DNA of 64,000 bases from Eustoma russellianum (Eukaryota > Streptophyta > Magnoliopsida > Gentianales > Gentianaceae): the NCBI GenBank assembly GCA_036186865.1, contig AP025049.1, positions 23,847,869 through 23,911,868 on the forward strand. The letters run 5' to 3'. This document shows, piece by piece, positions 43,116 through 56,069 of the stretch. How positions within the stretch are numbered: position 1 is the stretch's first letter; the number at the start of each line of letters is the position of its first letter. Below the pieces are notes generated by a model. It was not told the DNA's origin, did not search any database, and was given only the letters and a program-made list of their open reading frames with translations. The translations under genes and the position numbers were made by a program.

Positions 43116-46100
43116 ATGGAGAACGAAAGCTCGAACTCTGTTCAAGGCTTTAATGGTGCTCACTCCGTGTCCGCACCTGAAGGGGCGAACAATGTTGCTG
43201 CCGGAGCTCCGTTCAGTACGGTTCCGCTGGCACCAACTGGAGGGCCTCAGATGAATCCGGCTGCCACTTCTGCTCATGTGGAGAAGCCGGAAAAATTTGC
43301 TGGAAGCTTCTTCAGGAGGTGGCAGCAGAAGATGTTGTTCTACCTCACGGCACTGGGTTTGGCCAGAATGCTGAGCGAAGATCCACCCGTGGTTGAGCCT
43401 GTGGAGGATCAACAACAGAATATGCAGAACGCCTTGGGTGCTGAGGCCTGGGCGTATACAAATTTTTGCTGTTTAAATTTGATTCTGGGTTGCCTAGATA
43501 ACACTATCTATGGCGTATTTTGTACTTATAAAACTGCAAAAGCGTTGTGGTCAGCTTTAGATAAAAAGTATCGCACAGAAGATGCTGGCACGAAAAAGTT
43601 GATAGTTGGGAAATTTCTTGACTATAAAATGTTAGATTCCAAAACTGTAATTTCGCAGGTTGAAGAAATACAGATGTTGGTTTCTGAAATGGAAGAGGAG
43701 GGCATGACGCTCAGTGAATCTTTTTAGGTCGCGGCTGTGATTGAGAAGCTGCCTCCTTCGTGGAGAGAATTTAAGAGCTATCTCAAGCACAAGCGAAAGG
43801 AGATGAAAATGGAGGATTTGATTGTCCGTCTTCGTATTGAGGAGGACAATCGTCGTGCCGAAAGGAAGCCGTCCACATCGTCTGGTCAAGCCAAGGCTCA
43901 TGTTGCTGAGGTGAAGAACAGAAAGGAAAATAACACTTTGGGTGTGAACGTCAAGGGCAAGGAAATTGCAAAGAAGTTCACAGGTAAGTGTTATAATTGT
44001 GGAAAACCAGGGCATCGAAGCAGTGACTGCCGAAAGCCCAAAAAGAATCAGAATCAAAATAAAGCGAAAGCAAATCTGGTCGGCGCAATGGAAGACTTGA
44101 ACCTCTGCGCAGTGGTGACCGAGTGCAATGCAGTGGGAAACCCGCGTGAATGGTGGGTGGACACAGGGGCCACTCAACATGTTTGTGCGAACATGGCTAT
44201 GTTCAGAGAATATGTACCCACGACAAACAACGAGCAACTTTTCATGGGAAACTCCAACAGCTCAAAGATCGAAGGAACCGGCAAGGTGATCCTGAAACTG
44301 ACCACAGGAAGGGAGTTGACCCTGCAGAATGTGCTGCATGTTCCTGACATAAGGAAAAATCTGGTTTTTGGTGCGCTGCTAGTCACTCATGGATTCATGC
44401 TTGTTTTTGAGGCAAACAAATTTACACTTTCTAAGAATGGGGTGTATTTAGGAAAGGGGTATCTTTCTGATAACATGTTCAAGTTAAATGTTATGACAAT
44501 TGTACCCAAGAAAGTTACGCCCGTTGAGGCTAATAAAATTGTTTCCTCTTCTGCTTACATGCTTGAGTCTTCTTGTTTATGGCATTTTCGTTTGGGACAT
44601 GTTAATTACAAGTCAATACAACGAATGATTAATCTTGAATTATTGCCCAAACTGGACTTTAATAATAAAGAGAAATGCCAAGTGTGTGTTAAAGCAAAGT
44701 TGACAAAAGCGCCATTTCCTTCAACAGAACGAAACACTGAATCATTGGATTTAATTCATACAGATTTGTGTGATTTAAAGTTTGTGCAAACAAGAGGAGG
44801 TAAAAAGTACTTTGTAACTTTTATCGACGATTGCACACAATATTGTTATGTATATTTGCTAAGTAGCAAAGATGAGGCCATTGATGCTTTCAAAGATTAT
44901 AAAAATGAAGTTGAGAATCAACTTAGCAAACGAATTAAAGTAATTCGAAGTGATAGAGGTGGAGAGTACGACGCATCGTTTAATGAATTTTGTTCCGAAC
45001 ATTGGCATTATTCATCAAACGACTGCACCATATTCACCTCAATCGAATGGTATTGCTGAACGCAAAAACCGTACTCTAAAGGAGATGATGAATGCTATGT
45101 TGATAAGTTCAGGTTTACCTCAGAACTTGTGGGGGGAAGCAATTCTCTCCGTCCAACGTCATTTTAAATAGGATTCCGTCCAAGAAGACGGATAAAACCC
45201 CATATGAACTTTGGAAAGGCTATAAGCCTAGTTATAAATACTTGAAAGTGTGGGGGTGTCTGGCGAAGGTTGCAGTACCTAAATCAAGACAAGTGAGAAT
45301 CCGGCCTAAGACAATTGATTGCATATTTATTGGCTATACAACGAACAGTAGTGCATATCGTTTCTTAGTGCACAAATCGGACATTCCCGAGATACATGAA
45401 AATATTGTCATGGAATCAAGGAATGCAGTGTTCTTTGAAAATGTCTTTCCAAAGAAAGACAAAGACAATCAAGAAGCAAGCACAAGTAAGCGAGTGCGTG
45501 AGACGACTCCTCAAGAGACTGAGGAACCTCGTCAAAGCAAACGAGCCAAAATACCGACGTCTTTTGGACCAGATTTTCTAACCTACATGGTAGAAAACGA
45601 GCCGAGATCTTTCTCTGAGGCAATGACAACTCCAGAAGCTCCTTTCTGGAAAGAAGCAGTGAATAGTGAGATAGATTCCATTCTTCAAAATCACACTTGG
45701 GAGCTGGTAGATCTTCCTCCAGGAAGTAAACCACTCGGATGCAAGTGGATTTTCAGGAAAAAACTGAAAGAAGATGGATCTATTGACAAGTACAAGGCCA
45801 GGTTAGTAGCCAAGGGCTACAGACAGAAAGAAGGCTTTGATTTCTTTGACACCTACTCACCAGTGACTAGGATCACTTCCATAAGGATGCTAGTGGCTAT
45901 TGCTGCATTCTATGATTTAGAAATCCATCAAATGGATGTGAAGACTGCATTTCTTAATGGTGAGTTAGAGGAAGAAATTTATATGGAACAACCCGAGGGG
46001 TTCGTCGTCCCGGGACAAGAAAGAAAAGTATGTAGACTTGTTAAGTCGTTTTACAGACTTAAACAAGCACCTAAGCAATGACACTTAAAGTTTGATCAGG

Positions 46101-47152
46101 TAATGATGTCAAACGACTTCAGAATCAATGAGTGCGACAAGTGTGTGTACATCAAGAGCACACCGAATGGCTATGTAACAGTGTGTCTCTATGTAGACGA
46201 CATGCTTATCATGGGCAGTACTCGTGACATCATCTTGAGTACAAAGAAGATGTTAACACGAAATTTTGATATGAAGGACATGGGGGTTGCCAGTGTTATT
46301 TTAGGAATTAAAATTTCTCGAGTAGCTGATGGTCTTGTTATGTCGCAAACTCACTATATTGAGTCTGTTCTCAGAAGGTTCAATATGTTTGAAACAAAAC
46401 CGATTAAGACCCCACTTGACTTAAGTATACACTTAAGAAAAAATCGAGGCGAACCTGTAGCTCAATTAAAATACTCTCAGGTAATCGGAAGTCTGATGTA
46501 CATAACGAATTGTACAAGACCAGACTTAGCTTGTTCAGTAAACAAATTGAGCAGGTTCACCAGTAATCCAAGTGATGATCATTGGAAAGCTCTTAATAGA
46601 GTGATGAGGTATCTGAAATGCACAATGAATCTTGGATTACATTACACGAGATATCCAGCAGTATTAGAAGGATATTGCGATGCAAATTGGATATCATACA
46701 GTAAGGACTCGAAGTCCACCAGTGGATACTTGTTCACTGTTGGTGGTGCTGCTGTGTCATAGAAATCCACGAAACAAACGTGCACAGCTCGGTCTACTAT
46801 GGAGGCTGAGTTCATAGCGCTGGATAAAGCTGGGGAAGAGGCTGAGTGGCTTCGGAATTTCCTAGAAGATATTCCGTGCTGGCCTAAACCAATCGCTCCT
46901 ATTAGCATACACTGTGATAGACAGTCAACTATAGGACGTGCTCAAAGCAGCATTTACAATGGTAAGTCACGACACATACGTCGGAGACATAACACCATTA
47001 AACAGTTGATCTCTAATGGCGTGATTTCCATTGATTATGTAAAATCAATGGAGAATCTTGCGGATCCGCTTACAAAAGGCTTGCCTAGAGATCAGATGTC
47101 AAGATTGACAAACGGAATGGGACTAAAGCCTATAATGCAAGAATCTTTGTAA
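43116..47152 (+). pseudogene. E3 gag-pol polyprotein, decayed
   Basis: The domains in order are gag (EKFAGSFFRRWQQKMLFYL), zinc knuckle CYNCGKPGHRSSDC (about 43990), protease WWVDTGATQHVC (44150), integrase zinc-binding (RLGHVNY, CQVC) and core (LIHTDL, RSDRGGEYD), reverse transcriptase (HQMDVKTAFLNGELEEEIYM, LYVDDMLIMGS) and RNase H (GYCDANW, STMEAEFIAL). Lesions are a TAG at 43725, one-base insertions near 45003 and 45150, a TGA at 46079 and a TAG at 46760. The catalytic residues I can see are kept. Lesion count and LTR divergence agree with gradual decay. Confidence 0.85.
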
Positions 47153-47700
47153 CGGTAACCCAACCTTGTTGACTGGAGATCCCAGAATCTTGGTTCAATG
47201 GGACAACTAAGTTATGAAGATTCAGTAAGCACTTACTCATTCCGTCACATAAAAGTGCTGTCTGCAGAGAATGTTTAGGGTAAGCTAAGGCTTTTAATGA
47301 TGTCCTATATCTTGATGCGTCAAGTGGAGTATGGCAGAATACTCTTGATAGGAATCACCTATGTAAGTGTGAAGTGGAGCCGCTTCTATGAGAAAGTCTA
47401 AGAGGCAAGATTTCTCTAAAACACTTTCTGAAACCAGGTTGTTCATGGCCAAAACGAACACAACTATGAGAACCAAAAGGGTGTTAAAGAAAATGTTGTG
47501 TGAGTATCGTTGTCTAGGTTTACAACAAAGGCTGACTGGTTCAAGACATCAAGTCACTAATTAGCCGAGTGAATCCGATGGTACATCACTATGAAAGGTT
47601 CAAAGCCAGAAGCTACCTCTTCTGATGCAATATTTTCTTGTCTGACTTCTCGGTAGAGTCTGCATAAACACTTTCATTAATTCCCATTCATGTGGGGGAT

Positions 47701-48462
47701 TGTTGGAGAAATTGAAATGGGTGAATGAGAAATTAATTCTCAAAGTGGATGGAAAACGCGGTTGCACGGTTACGTTTAAACAAAACGCGGTTAAGTTTGA
47801 TAAGGCGTTCGGTTATGGTTTAAATCGAACGGTTGTTTAAATCTGATTCAAACGGTATTCTTCGATATAAGATAAGATCAATCTGGTTTGATCTAACGGT
47901 GGCAGGGAAGACAGCTTTAATCTAAGTGCCGAGATTTAAACTGTCCTAACCACCCCAACCGAATATGGTTTCCATCTGACGCTCCAAATTTAAACCTGCG
48001 AATTAATCTTCAATCTAAAGGCTGACATTAAACCTTCCTAATCTAGATAGGAGGTTTTCATCTAACGGCCTAAATCAAACTTTGGTTTTGATCCAACGGT
48101 CACGGTGCCTTGTTCTCCAACCGACTCCCCTATATAAACAGGGCAAAGGGTGCATTCTAAACACACAATTTTTCCAGCATTAGTAGCATACTACTCTCAT
48201 AGCATTCGAGTCTTGCATACCGTCCAAGAGAAGTCAGGACATTCTAAAGTTCGAAGGAGTTCAAGTTCAGCAGTGCCGCTCAACTGAACAGGTACCCGTT
48301 GTATCCTGGGAGACGGTTGCTCACGACGGTTGGGCACAGTATACCGGAGCAATACGTCTTAAGGACAGAGTCCTCGACTCAACCCGGGCTTGGTTTATTT
48401 TATCATTTCATACGCACACACTAAACGACTGCGTCTTAGTACATGAGTGATTGTATCCAACA
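47701..48462 (+). repeat. E3 3' LTR
   Basis: It is 762 bp, the same length as the 5' LTR, with about a dozen substitutions and no indel. The segment 47153-47700 before it is the untranslated 3' part of the element, and no further ORF is supported there. Confidence 0.9.
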
Positions 48463-48876
48463 ATGTTTTGCTTTTTCTCATTAACTCAATAAAATATTTA
48501 CAATATACTCTAAATAAAGATAATATAAAGTGTCTAATATTATACTAATTTCAGTTTTTGCAACAGATTTTTTAATAAAAACTAATCAGTTCTTATGCTG
48601 GTGTTATTATTTTGTGTAAAAATTATCTATTTCTTATGGTGAAAAATATAAAACTGAAAAATGTGAGTTGAAATTTAACGGGTAAGCGTAAAGGGTGAAA
48701 TTTTCTTCTCTAAAATGCTTCCAAACAAACAATATTTTCACCTGGACATAGATTCAGCTGCAAAGGCTGAGGGGTAGTCTTAGGACCTGAACCTGAGATT
48801 TCCATTTAGATGTTTCGATATAAAAAACTAAAAGTAAATTTCGGGAGCCAACTAGTTTCAGCATAGTTGTCAATAT
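48463..48876. other. AT-rich spacer between E3 and a solo LTR
   Basis: No gene is recognised. It contains the second TSD copy of E3 (48463-48467) and the first TSD copy of the solo LTR (AATAT, 48872-48876). Confidence 0.5.
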
Positions 48877-49792
48877 TGTTGGAAAATATGTATATGGCAC
48901 AAGAAAACCAAACAAGAAAGACAATGAAAGCCGAGACGAGTTTCGGGATAACTCTGTCCTTAAAGCAATTTAGCCTCTACCGGTGAGCAAGGTAGACTGC
49001 AATGGCTAATGCTTCCCAAGATATAACGACTTACTCTCTTTAGTTTGCTCTACTAGAGAGAGTTTGAACTTGATAGTAGAAGAGATTGATAGTAGAGAGA
49101 ATGTGAGAAGAAAGTACTGCAGAAAATTTCACAAGTTTTCAAGCATTTTTCATGTATATTTTGAAGATAGCAAAGTCTGCTATTTATAGGCTTTAAGTTC
49201 ACAAATTACAAGTTCAAAAAATCCATTTTTCTGCAGATTTTTTCTCCATGGATCAGTTATGGACGTTCAATATGAAAGGAGATGTCATTTGGAGGAGAAG
49301 ATGCATCTTTTGTGAACAGTCGGGTCACATTAGGCGCCTAATGTCACTTCAAACGACTGTACAAAATGACATCGAACGACTGTACAAAATGACATAGGAG
49401 CTTCATGTGACATCGAACGACCCATTAGGCGCCTAATGTCACTTAGAACGACTGTACAAAATGACATTAGGCGCTTCATGTGACATTGAACGACTATACA
49501 AAATCACATTAGGCGCTTCATGTGACATTGAACGCCTACAAGGCGTTCGAAGTGTTCTGGAAGTGTCCCCGAACACTTCGAACGCCACATGAGGCGCTTC
49601 AAGTGTTCTGGAAGTGTTCCAGAACACTTCGAACGCCTACATTAGGCACTTAAAGTGTTTGGAACACCCCCATTTCCTTCCATTGTTCATAAAACACTCC
49701 AAAATTCATCCAATCTCCTATCAAAAGGTTACATAACATTATACAAGGTTGGATCACAAGATTTAAAGTACTTTTAAGTACTTTTTCCAACA
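48877..49792 (-). mobile_element. Solo LTR of a Copia-type element with TSD
   Basis: 916 bp from TGTTGGAAAATATG to TTTTTCCAACA, flanked by a perfect AATAT duplication (48872-48876, 49793-49797), with no internal region. Orientation is inferred as minus from a reversed GCTTTAAGGACAGAG block that recalls the E3 LTR (CGTCTTAAGGACAGAG). It arose by LTR-LTR recombination. Confidence 0.8.
49325..49655. repeat. Array of ATTAGGCGCCTAATGT motifs in the solo LTR
   Basis: CATTAGGCGCCTAATGTCAC, GAACGACTGTACAAAATGAC, GCGCTTCATGTGACAT and TTCGAACGCC recur over 330 bp. ATTAGGCGCCTAAT is a perfect 14-bp palindrome. The same words occur in E5. Confidence 0.85.
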
Positions 49793-49841
49793 AATATTTA
49801 TTGAATACAAAGATAAAAATGAATTTCGACCCGACGTAGTT

Positions 49842-50369
49842 TGACAAAATTCAACTAACGAAACAAATCAATTGGCAGAAGATGAAAACTGGAAAAACTA
49901 AGCAATGGCAGAGGAAGAAAATTGGAGAGAAGGAAAATTGCAATTTTTCCATAACCGTTTTTCATACCGGGTTACAACTGTAACCCGGCTTATATACACA
50001 GCGGGAAGAAGAAGGTAAGGCTGAAATTACTAAACTACCCTTACTTATCTAACTAGATGAATTACAAGCCAAAGGGCAAAATGGTAACTTCACAGCTTTT
50101 AAACTTTTCCCGCTACAATTCACCTTCTCCTACCTCTGCCTGCTGCAAATCCCGTACAACCTCCAAACTGATCCCTTCATACTAGCCACAGCTGCACTCA
50201 AGCCTCAAGACTGAACTCACCATCTCAATGCTAAGCTTTCATAACAATATCCTGCTCCATCAATTTTCTCATATACAATCAATTACCAGCACAATGGCTC
50301 TCACCGCCATGAGCTTCTTCCGCCTGATCACCATGAACATCTTCAGCTTGATCACTAGTACCTTCAACA
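49842..50369 (-). repeat. E4 3' LTR
   Basis: It is 528 bp, TGTTGAAGG...TTTTGTCA on the minus strand. The purine tract GGATTGAGGGGGGG lies at 50370-50383 on the minus strand directly before it. Confidence 0.9.
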
Positions 50370-53300
50370 CCCCCCCTCAATCCTGACTGAGCAAATATGT
50401 TACAGACTCCCAATGCCTCAGTCAGGATGCACAATCTGCGTGAATCCACTGCTTTTGTGAATATATCAGCAACCTGCAAATGGGTATTGATGGGTACTGG
50501 CCTAACAATCCCATCTTGATACTTATCTCTCACAATATGGCAATCAATCTCAATGTGTTTGGTTCTCTCATGAAACACCGGATTTTCAACAATGTAAATG
50601 ACACTTCTATTATCACAAAAGATATCAACTGGCCCAGAATGTTCAACCTTCAACTCCTTCAACATATAGAGAATCCATTGAACCTCACATGTGGTAGAGG
50701 CAAGAGCTCTATACTCAGCTTCTGAGGATGACTTAGAAACTGTTGTTTGCTTCTTTGCTCTCCAAGATATTAAAGAATTCCCAAGCAAAACACAATATCC
50801 AGTCATAGACCTTCTACTCTCAGAACAGCCTGCCCAATCTGAGTCTGAAAAAGCTGTGAGCTTCAACTCCCCTGTGCTAGGATACAACAACCCTTGACCA
50901 GGTGTGCCCTTCAGGTACCTTAAGACTCTCTGAGCTGCCTTAAAGTGCACAGTAGTAGGAACATCAAGGAACTGACTAAGCTGCTGTACTGCATAAGTGA
51001 TGTCTGGTCTAGTGATAGTCAGGTACAGCAACTTCCCAATCATCCGTCTATATCCTGATACATCTTGGATGAGATCTGAATCATTATGAGCCAACTTCAA
51101 ATTCTGCTCCATAGGACTCTTGGCAGGCTTAGAGGCCAGGGTTCCAGTCTCCTGAAGCAACTCCAGAGTATACTTCCTTTGACAAAGCATAATCCCCCCT
51201 GAGACCTGGCAATCTCTAAGCCAAGAAAATATTTAAGAGGACCTAAATCCTTAATTTTNNNNNNNNNNTGATGCAAGGCAGCTTTAAGATCTTCAATGGC
51301 AGAAAGGGAATTACTAGCCACCAGAATATCATCAACATACACCAAAAGAACCAGAAACAAACCAGAGGCCTCTTTGATGAACATAGTATAATCATTTTTA
51401 GACTGAATATAGCCATGGGATAGCAGAAAACAAGTGAGCTTCTCATTCCATTGTCTGCTCGCTTGTTTCAAACCATAAAGGGATTTATTAAGTCTACAAA
51501 CAGTGCCAGGAGATGGAGAAGACAAGCCCTCAGGAAGTGTCATATAGATTTCTTGATGCAAATCTCCATGTAAGAAGGCATTGTTTACATCAAATTGATG
51601 AACATGCCAGTGTTTCAGAGAATCTATAGCCAACACTAGACGAACAGTCGTCATTTTAGCAACGGGAGAAAAAGTTTCACCATAATCCACACCAGGTTGC
51701 TGAGTATACCCCTTTGCAACAAGCCTTGCTTTGTACCTCTCAATGCTTCCATCAGCATTCCTCTTTATCTTATAAACCCACTTGCAGCCAATGGGTTTCT
51801 TCCCTCTAGGCAACTGAACCAAACTCCAGGTATTATTTGCCTCAAGCGCCGCTAACTCCACATGCATAGCCTGTTGCCAATGAGCTGAATGTGCTGCTTG
51901 ATTATAACAAGTAGGTTCTTGCTGCACACTACTGTTAAGCACATAGGTTTTATATCCAGGTGACAACTGACGTAAAGAATAGTGATTTTGCAAGGGATAT
52001 TTGGGAAGATGGCCAGCAGAAGAAGACAACTGATTACAATGATAATCATGAAGATAAGCAGGGGGATGCCTAAGTCTGGTAGGCCTAGAAAGAGAGTCAG
52101 GCAAAGGAAACTGTGAAGCATTGGAGTCAATGAGCATGTGCTAATCTTCTGGTGCTATGGATATAGGAATGTCAATGGCACAAATAGGAACGGAATTATC
52201 AGGCAAAACTGTAGGTGATGGACTGCTTGATTGAGGGGTTGAGTCAGCAGAAGACTGGATTGGTACAAAGGATGAGGATGTCTCTGAAGATTGTGAGGTA
52301 ATTGTAGGAGCTTGAGTAGGATGAACATGAGACTCAAATTCTGAATGCAGCGGAACAATGACAGGCACGTTGGGCCAAGTCATGACATTAGACTGAGAAG
52401 GATTTATACTTGAACTGGAATCAGTGTGGTCAAATGGGAAATGATGTTCATCAAACTGAACATCTCTTGATACAAGTAAGGTTTTAGTTTCAAGATTTTG
52501 CAAAAGATAGCCCTTGGTAGACGGTGGAAATCCTAAGAAAACACATTTAATGGCCCTGGGAGTGAACTTTGTCTTGCTGAGTGAATGATTGTAGGCATAT
52601 GCCAAACAACCAAAAACTTTAAGTTGCTGATAAACGGGCTGCTGCTGATACAACAACTCAAATGGAGTTTTATGATGCAGAACAGGTGATGGAATTCGAT
52701 TGATAAGGTAAACAGCATGTGTAATGGCAAAGCCCCAATAGGACATGGGCAAACTTGCTTGGAATTTTAAGGAACGTGCCACAGTGAGTATGTGTTGATG
52801 TTTTCTTTCAACCAAGCCATTTTGTTGTGGTGTATACACACAACTTGTCTGATGAATCATGCCATGCTTCAAATAAAAATCTGGCATGTTAAACTCCTGG
52901 CCATTATCCGTCCTAAGAATTTTAACAGTTTTCTCAAATTGAGTAACAACAAGCTGACAAAAATTTTGCAGCAAAGTTCTAACTTCAGATTTGGACTTCA
53001 ACAGATAGATCCAGATGTATCTACTGTAGTCATCCACAATAGTGAGGAAAAATTTCTGAGCAAACAATGTGGGGTATTTATTTGGTCCCCAAATGTCAAC
53101 ATGAACCAAATCAAATGTACTTTGGGTTACAGAAGAAGAAACAGGAAAAGGTAATCTTCTAAGCTTAGCCATAGGACAAATGGAACAGGGAATATCAGAA
53201 TCTAAAACTTTTATTGAACCGTCATACTTCTGCAACACTTTAACTCTAGGAACAGAAGCATGTCCTAACCTGCAGTGCCATATATAGCTGCTAGGATCAG

Positions 53301-54894
53301 ATGACTTTGCTGTAAGACAAACTGGAATAGAATTGATCACAGAAGTACCTTGAAGGTAATATAGACCACTGGACAGCTTAGCTAAACCAATCATCCTCTT
53401 GGACAATTGATCCTGAATAACACAGTTATCACAATGGAATTGAACAAGCAGATTAGAATCAGAAGTGAGTTTACTGAGGGAGATAAGATTAAAAGCAAAG
53501 GTTGGGACATATAAGACATCTTCGAGAGTCAGAGTAGGACTGACTGCAACTGTACTAACATGCGTTGCAGACACTGTGGACTTTGTAGGAAGCTTAATTG
53601 CAATGCGATTAATAGGCTTATAGGAAGAAAACAAAGACAAGTGAGAAGCAATATGATCAGTTGCACCAGAATCTAAAATCCATGTATTTAAAGCAGCAGT
53701 ATGAGTGTTACCTGCTATGTTATTAACCTGAGCAGACAATACAACTCCTTGTGCCTCAGGTTTTGCATCTGCTGTTGTTTCATCATCATGCTTACTCAAC
53801 AGCTTGATCAACCTCTGATTCTGCTGAGGTGTTAGCACAAGTGACTGAACATTCTTCTCAATCTCTAGATCATTTGTCTCAGCCATATTGACTCTTGGTC
53901 TAGGTCCAGTAAAACCAGGAGGATAACCGTGCTTCTTAAAGCACCTGTCAACGGTGTGTCCTGCTAGACCACAGTAGGTGCACTGGAACTTCCTACTTTC
54001 ACCAGAATTAAACTTGCCACCTCCTCTCTTAAAACCACCAGATTGCTGCCTCTTTACATACACATTAGAAGCCATTGCCTCTGCACTTTCTACTTCATTC
54101 ATCAACGCAACACTACCATCCACAGAAGACATTGGCAAATCAGACATAACTTTCCTCTCGAACTTCAATGCCATGGAAAAAACCGTATTAATATCAGGCA
54201 AAGGCGTCATCACAAAAACCTGAGACTTAACTGGATCAAAGTTATCGTTAAGTCCTTTCACAAACTTAATAACATAATCACTCTCCACATATCTTCTCAT
54301 ATCAACTGTCACATTACACCTGCAACCTCTGCAATTGCACATAGGAATAGGTCTCAAAGCCATAAGCTCCTCCCATACTACCTTCATCTTAGTAAAATAG
54401 TCAGTTATACTCATAACATCTTGTTTAACGCAATAAAAATTCTCAAGAAACTCCGACAATCTGAAAGGATCGGTACTACCGTACCTCAACAACAAGTCAT
54501 TCCACATATCAACCGCACTATCATACCACATGATACTTTGTGCTATGGAAGGAGAAACTGAATTCATTATCCAGGATTGAACCATAGAATTTACCTGTCT
54601 CCACACCGGATATTGAGGATCAACGTCCAAAGGCTTTGGAATCGTACCATCCACAAAGCCAATTTTATTCTTCACCAATAGCGCCATTCTGAACGTTCGG
54701 CTCCACGTATGAAAATTATGTGCATTGAGTGGAGGTTGTGCTAACACCGTAGCAGGATTATCGCTAGGATGCAAGTAATAAGGATTTTGCATCAAGCTTT
54801 CAACATTTGGATTTTGATTCAATCTCGATCCAAATACTATGTTCTGTGATTGATTATCCGGAGGTACATTCCGACTAGTACTAGGAGAAGCCAT
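50279..54894 (-). pseudogene. E4 gag-pol polyprotein, one stop and one frameshift
   Basis: Starting at 54894 (MASPSTSRNVPP), the gag has NPYYLHPSDNP and a UBN2-like core, knuckle CTYCGLAGHTVDRC, protease WILDSGATDH, integrase (CRLGHAS, FDLVHVDIWGP, RTDNGQEF), reverse transcriptase (HQFDVNNAFLHGDLHQEIYM, LVYVDDILVAS) and RNase H (DSDWAGCSESRRS, SSSEAEYRALA). A TAG at about 52140 interrupts the frame between integrase and reverse transcriptase. A one-base loss in the GGGGGG run near 51197 shifts RNase H. Ten Ns interrupt the reverse transcriptase. All catalytic motifs I can read are present. The C-terminal end runs into the LTR (stop at 50279). Confidence 0.88.
51259..51268. other. Ten-N assembly gap
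   Basis: A run of ten Ns lies inside the E4 reverse-transcriptase region, 60 bp from the G-run frameshift. True gap length is unknown. Confidence 1.
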
Positions 54895-54971
54895 TCAATC
54901 GTATTACAAAGATTCAGCAATACATTCAGAAATTCCAACTACAAGGATTACTGATCAACCACAAGGATCAA

Positions 54972-54987
54972 CAACGCTCTGATACCA
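54972..54987 (-). other. E4 primer-binding site
   Basis: The minus strand reads TGGTATCAGAGCGTTG directly after the LTR end. This is the standard initiator-Met tRNA site of plant Copia elements. Confidence 0.9.
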
Positions 54988-55515
54988 TGACAAAATTCAA
55001 CTAACGAAACAAATCAATTGGCAGAAGATGAAAACTGGAAAAACTAAGCAATGGCAGAGGAAGAAAATTGGAGAGAAGGAAAATTGCAATTTTTCCATAA
55101 CCGTTTTTCATACCGGGTTACAACTGTAACCCGGCTTATATACACAGCGGGAAGAAGAAGGTAAGGCTGAAATTACTAAACTACCCTTACTTATCTAACT
55201 AGATGAATTACAAGCCAAAGGGCAAAATGGTAACTTCACAGCTTTTAAACTTTTCCCGCTACAATTCACCTTCTCCTACCTCTGCCTGCTGCAAATCCCG
55301 TACAACCTCCAAACTGATCCCTTCATACTAGCCACAGCTGCACTCAAGCCTCAAGACTGAACTCACCATCTCAATGCTAAGCTTTCATAACAACATCCTG
55401 CTCCATCAATTTTCTCATATACAATCAATTACCAGCACAATGGCTCCCACCGCCATGAGCTTCTTCCGCCTGATCACCATGAACATCTTCAGCTTGATCA
55501 CTAGTACCTTCAACA
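54988..55515 (-). repeat. E4 5' LTR
   Basis: It is 528 bp and differs from the 3' LTR at about 55388 (C for T) and 55447 (C for T). A TATA-like TATATAAGCC lies on the minus strand near 55136-55145. Confidence 0.9.
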
Positions 55516-55520
55516 TAGTT

Positions 55521-56069
55521 TTCAACGATTTTGTTGTACGCACGTAGCTAAGATGAGGAGAGCTAATATACAAGAAAGAGGATGATTACTGACATAGGCA
55601 CAAAGGCTGAAGCCTATATCCGTTATTTGGGATTTCTCTTATACGCCTACGAATTAAAAGGGTTGGAGGGGGGGGGGGGGAAGCCCCTAAGTGTGATGTA
55701 GCTCCATTAAAGTTATTTATTTTAGGTTTTATAAGTTTTAGAACAACCATCTTTTTATGGGTGGACCTGAAATAATAATAGATAGATCACCTCTATGTGC
55801 ATGGTCCACTCTAGTAACAGCATATACTGTAGATTACAAGTAACCAAACCCTTTATTTTCCTTAATTTTTTTTTCTTCCATGAGAAATGACCGGTGAATA
55901 TTTGGACTATATACCTTTATGTTTTATTTCCCTGCACGCAGGGAGGGGGGTGGGGGATTGGGGTGGCTCGATTAGAGTCATCATTCTTTTTTACACGTTC
56001 ATTGATTAAACTTTAAATTCACTTGTGTTTTCTCATACTTTAGCAGACAAAAGAAATAATACTTATAAA
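55521..56069. other. Spacer without recognised genes
   Basis: It contains poly-G runs at about 55668-55680 and 55940-55965 and AT-rich sequence. No ORF is supported. Confidence 0.5.

Larger units (their letters stand above)
42207..48462 (+). mobile_element. Copia retrotransposon E3, full length with TSD
   Basis: It has two 762-bp LTRs (TGTTGGAG...CCAACA) and a perfect TSD ATGTT (42202-42206 and 48463-48467). The LTRs differ at about a dozen sites, so the insertion is moderately young. Gag-pol is one decayed frame. A GTGGGGGAT purine tract precedes 47701. The family is the same as E0 and has Tork-like gag words, though I do not assign the lineage firmly. Confidence 0.9.
49842..55515 (-). mobile_element. 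Young Copia retrotransposon E4, nearly intact
   Basis: The element is 5674 bp with two 528-bp LTRs that I find to differ at only two sites, and a perfect TSD TAGTT (49837-49841, 55516-55520). The primer-binding site and purine tract are canonical. Gag-pol is one frame with a single TAG and one frameshift in a G run. It is the youngest element in the window. Confidence 0.92.

Noticed and set aside
43632..44237. 201-codon minus-strand ORF
   Set aside because: It is antisense to E3 gag and protease with clear domains on the plus strand.
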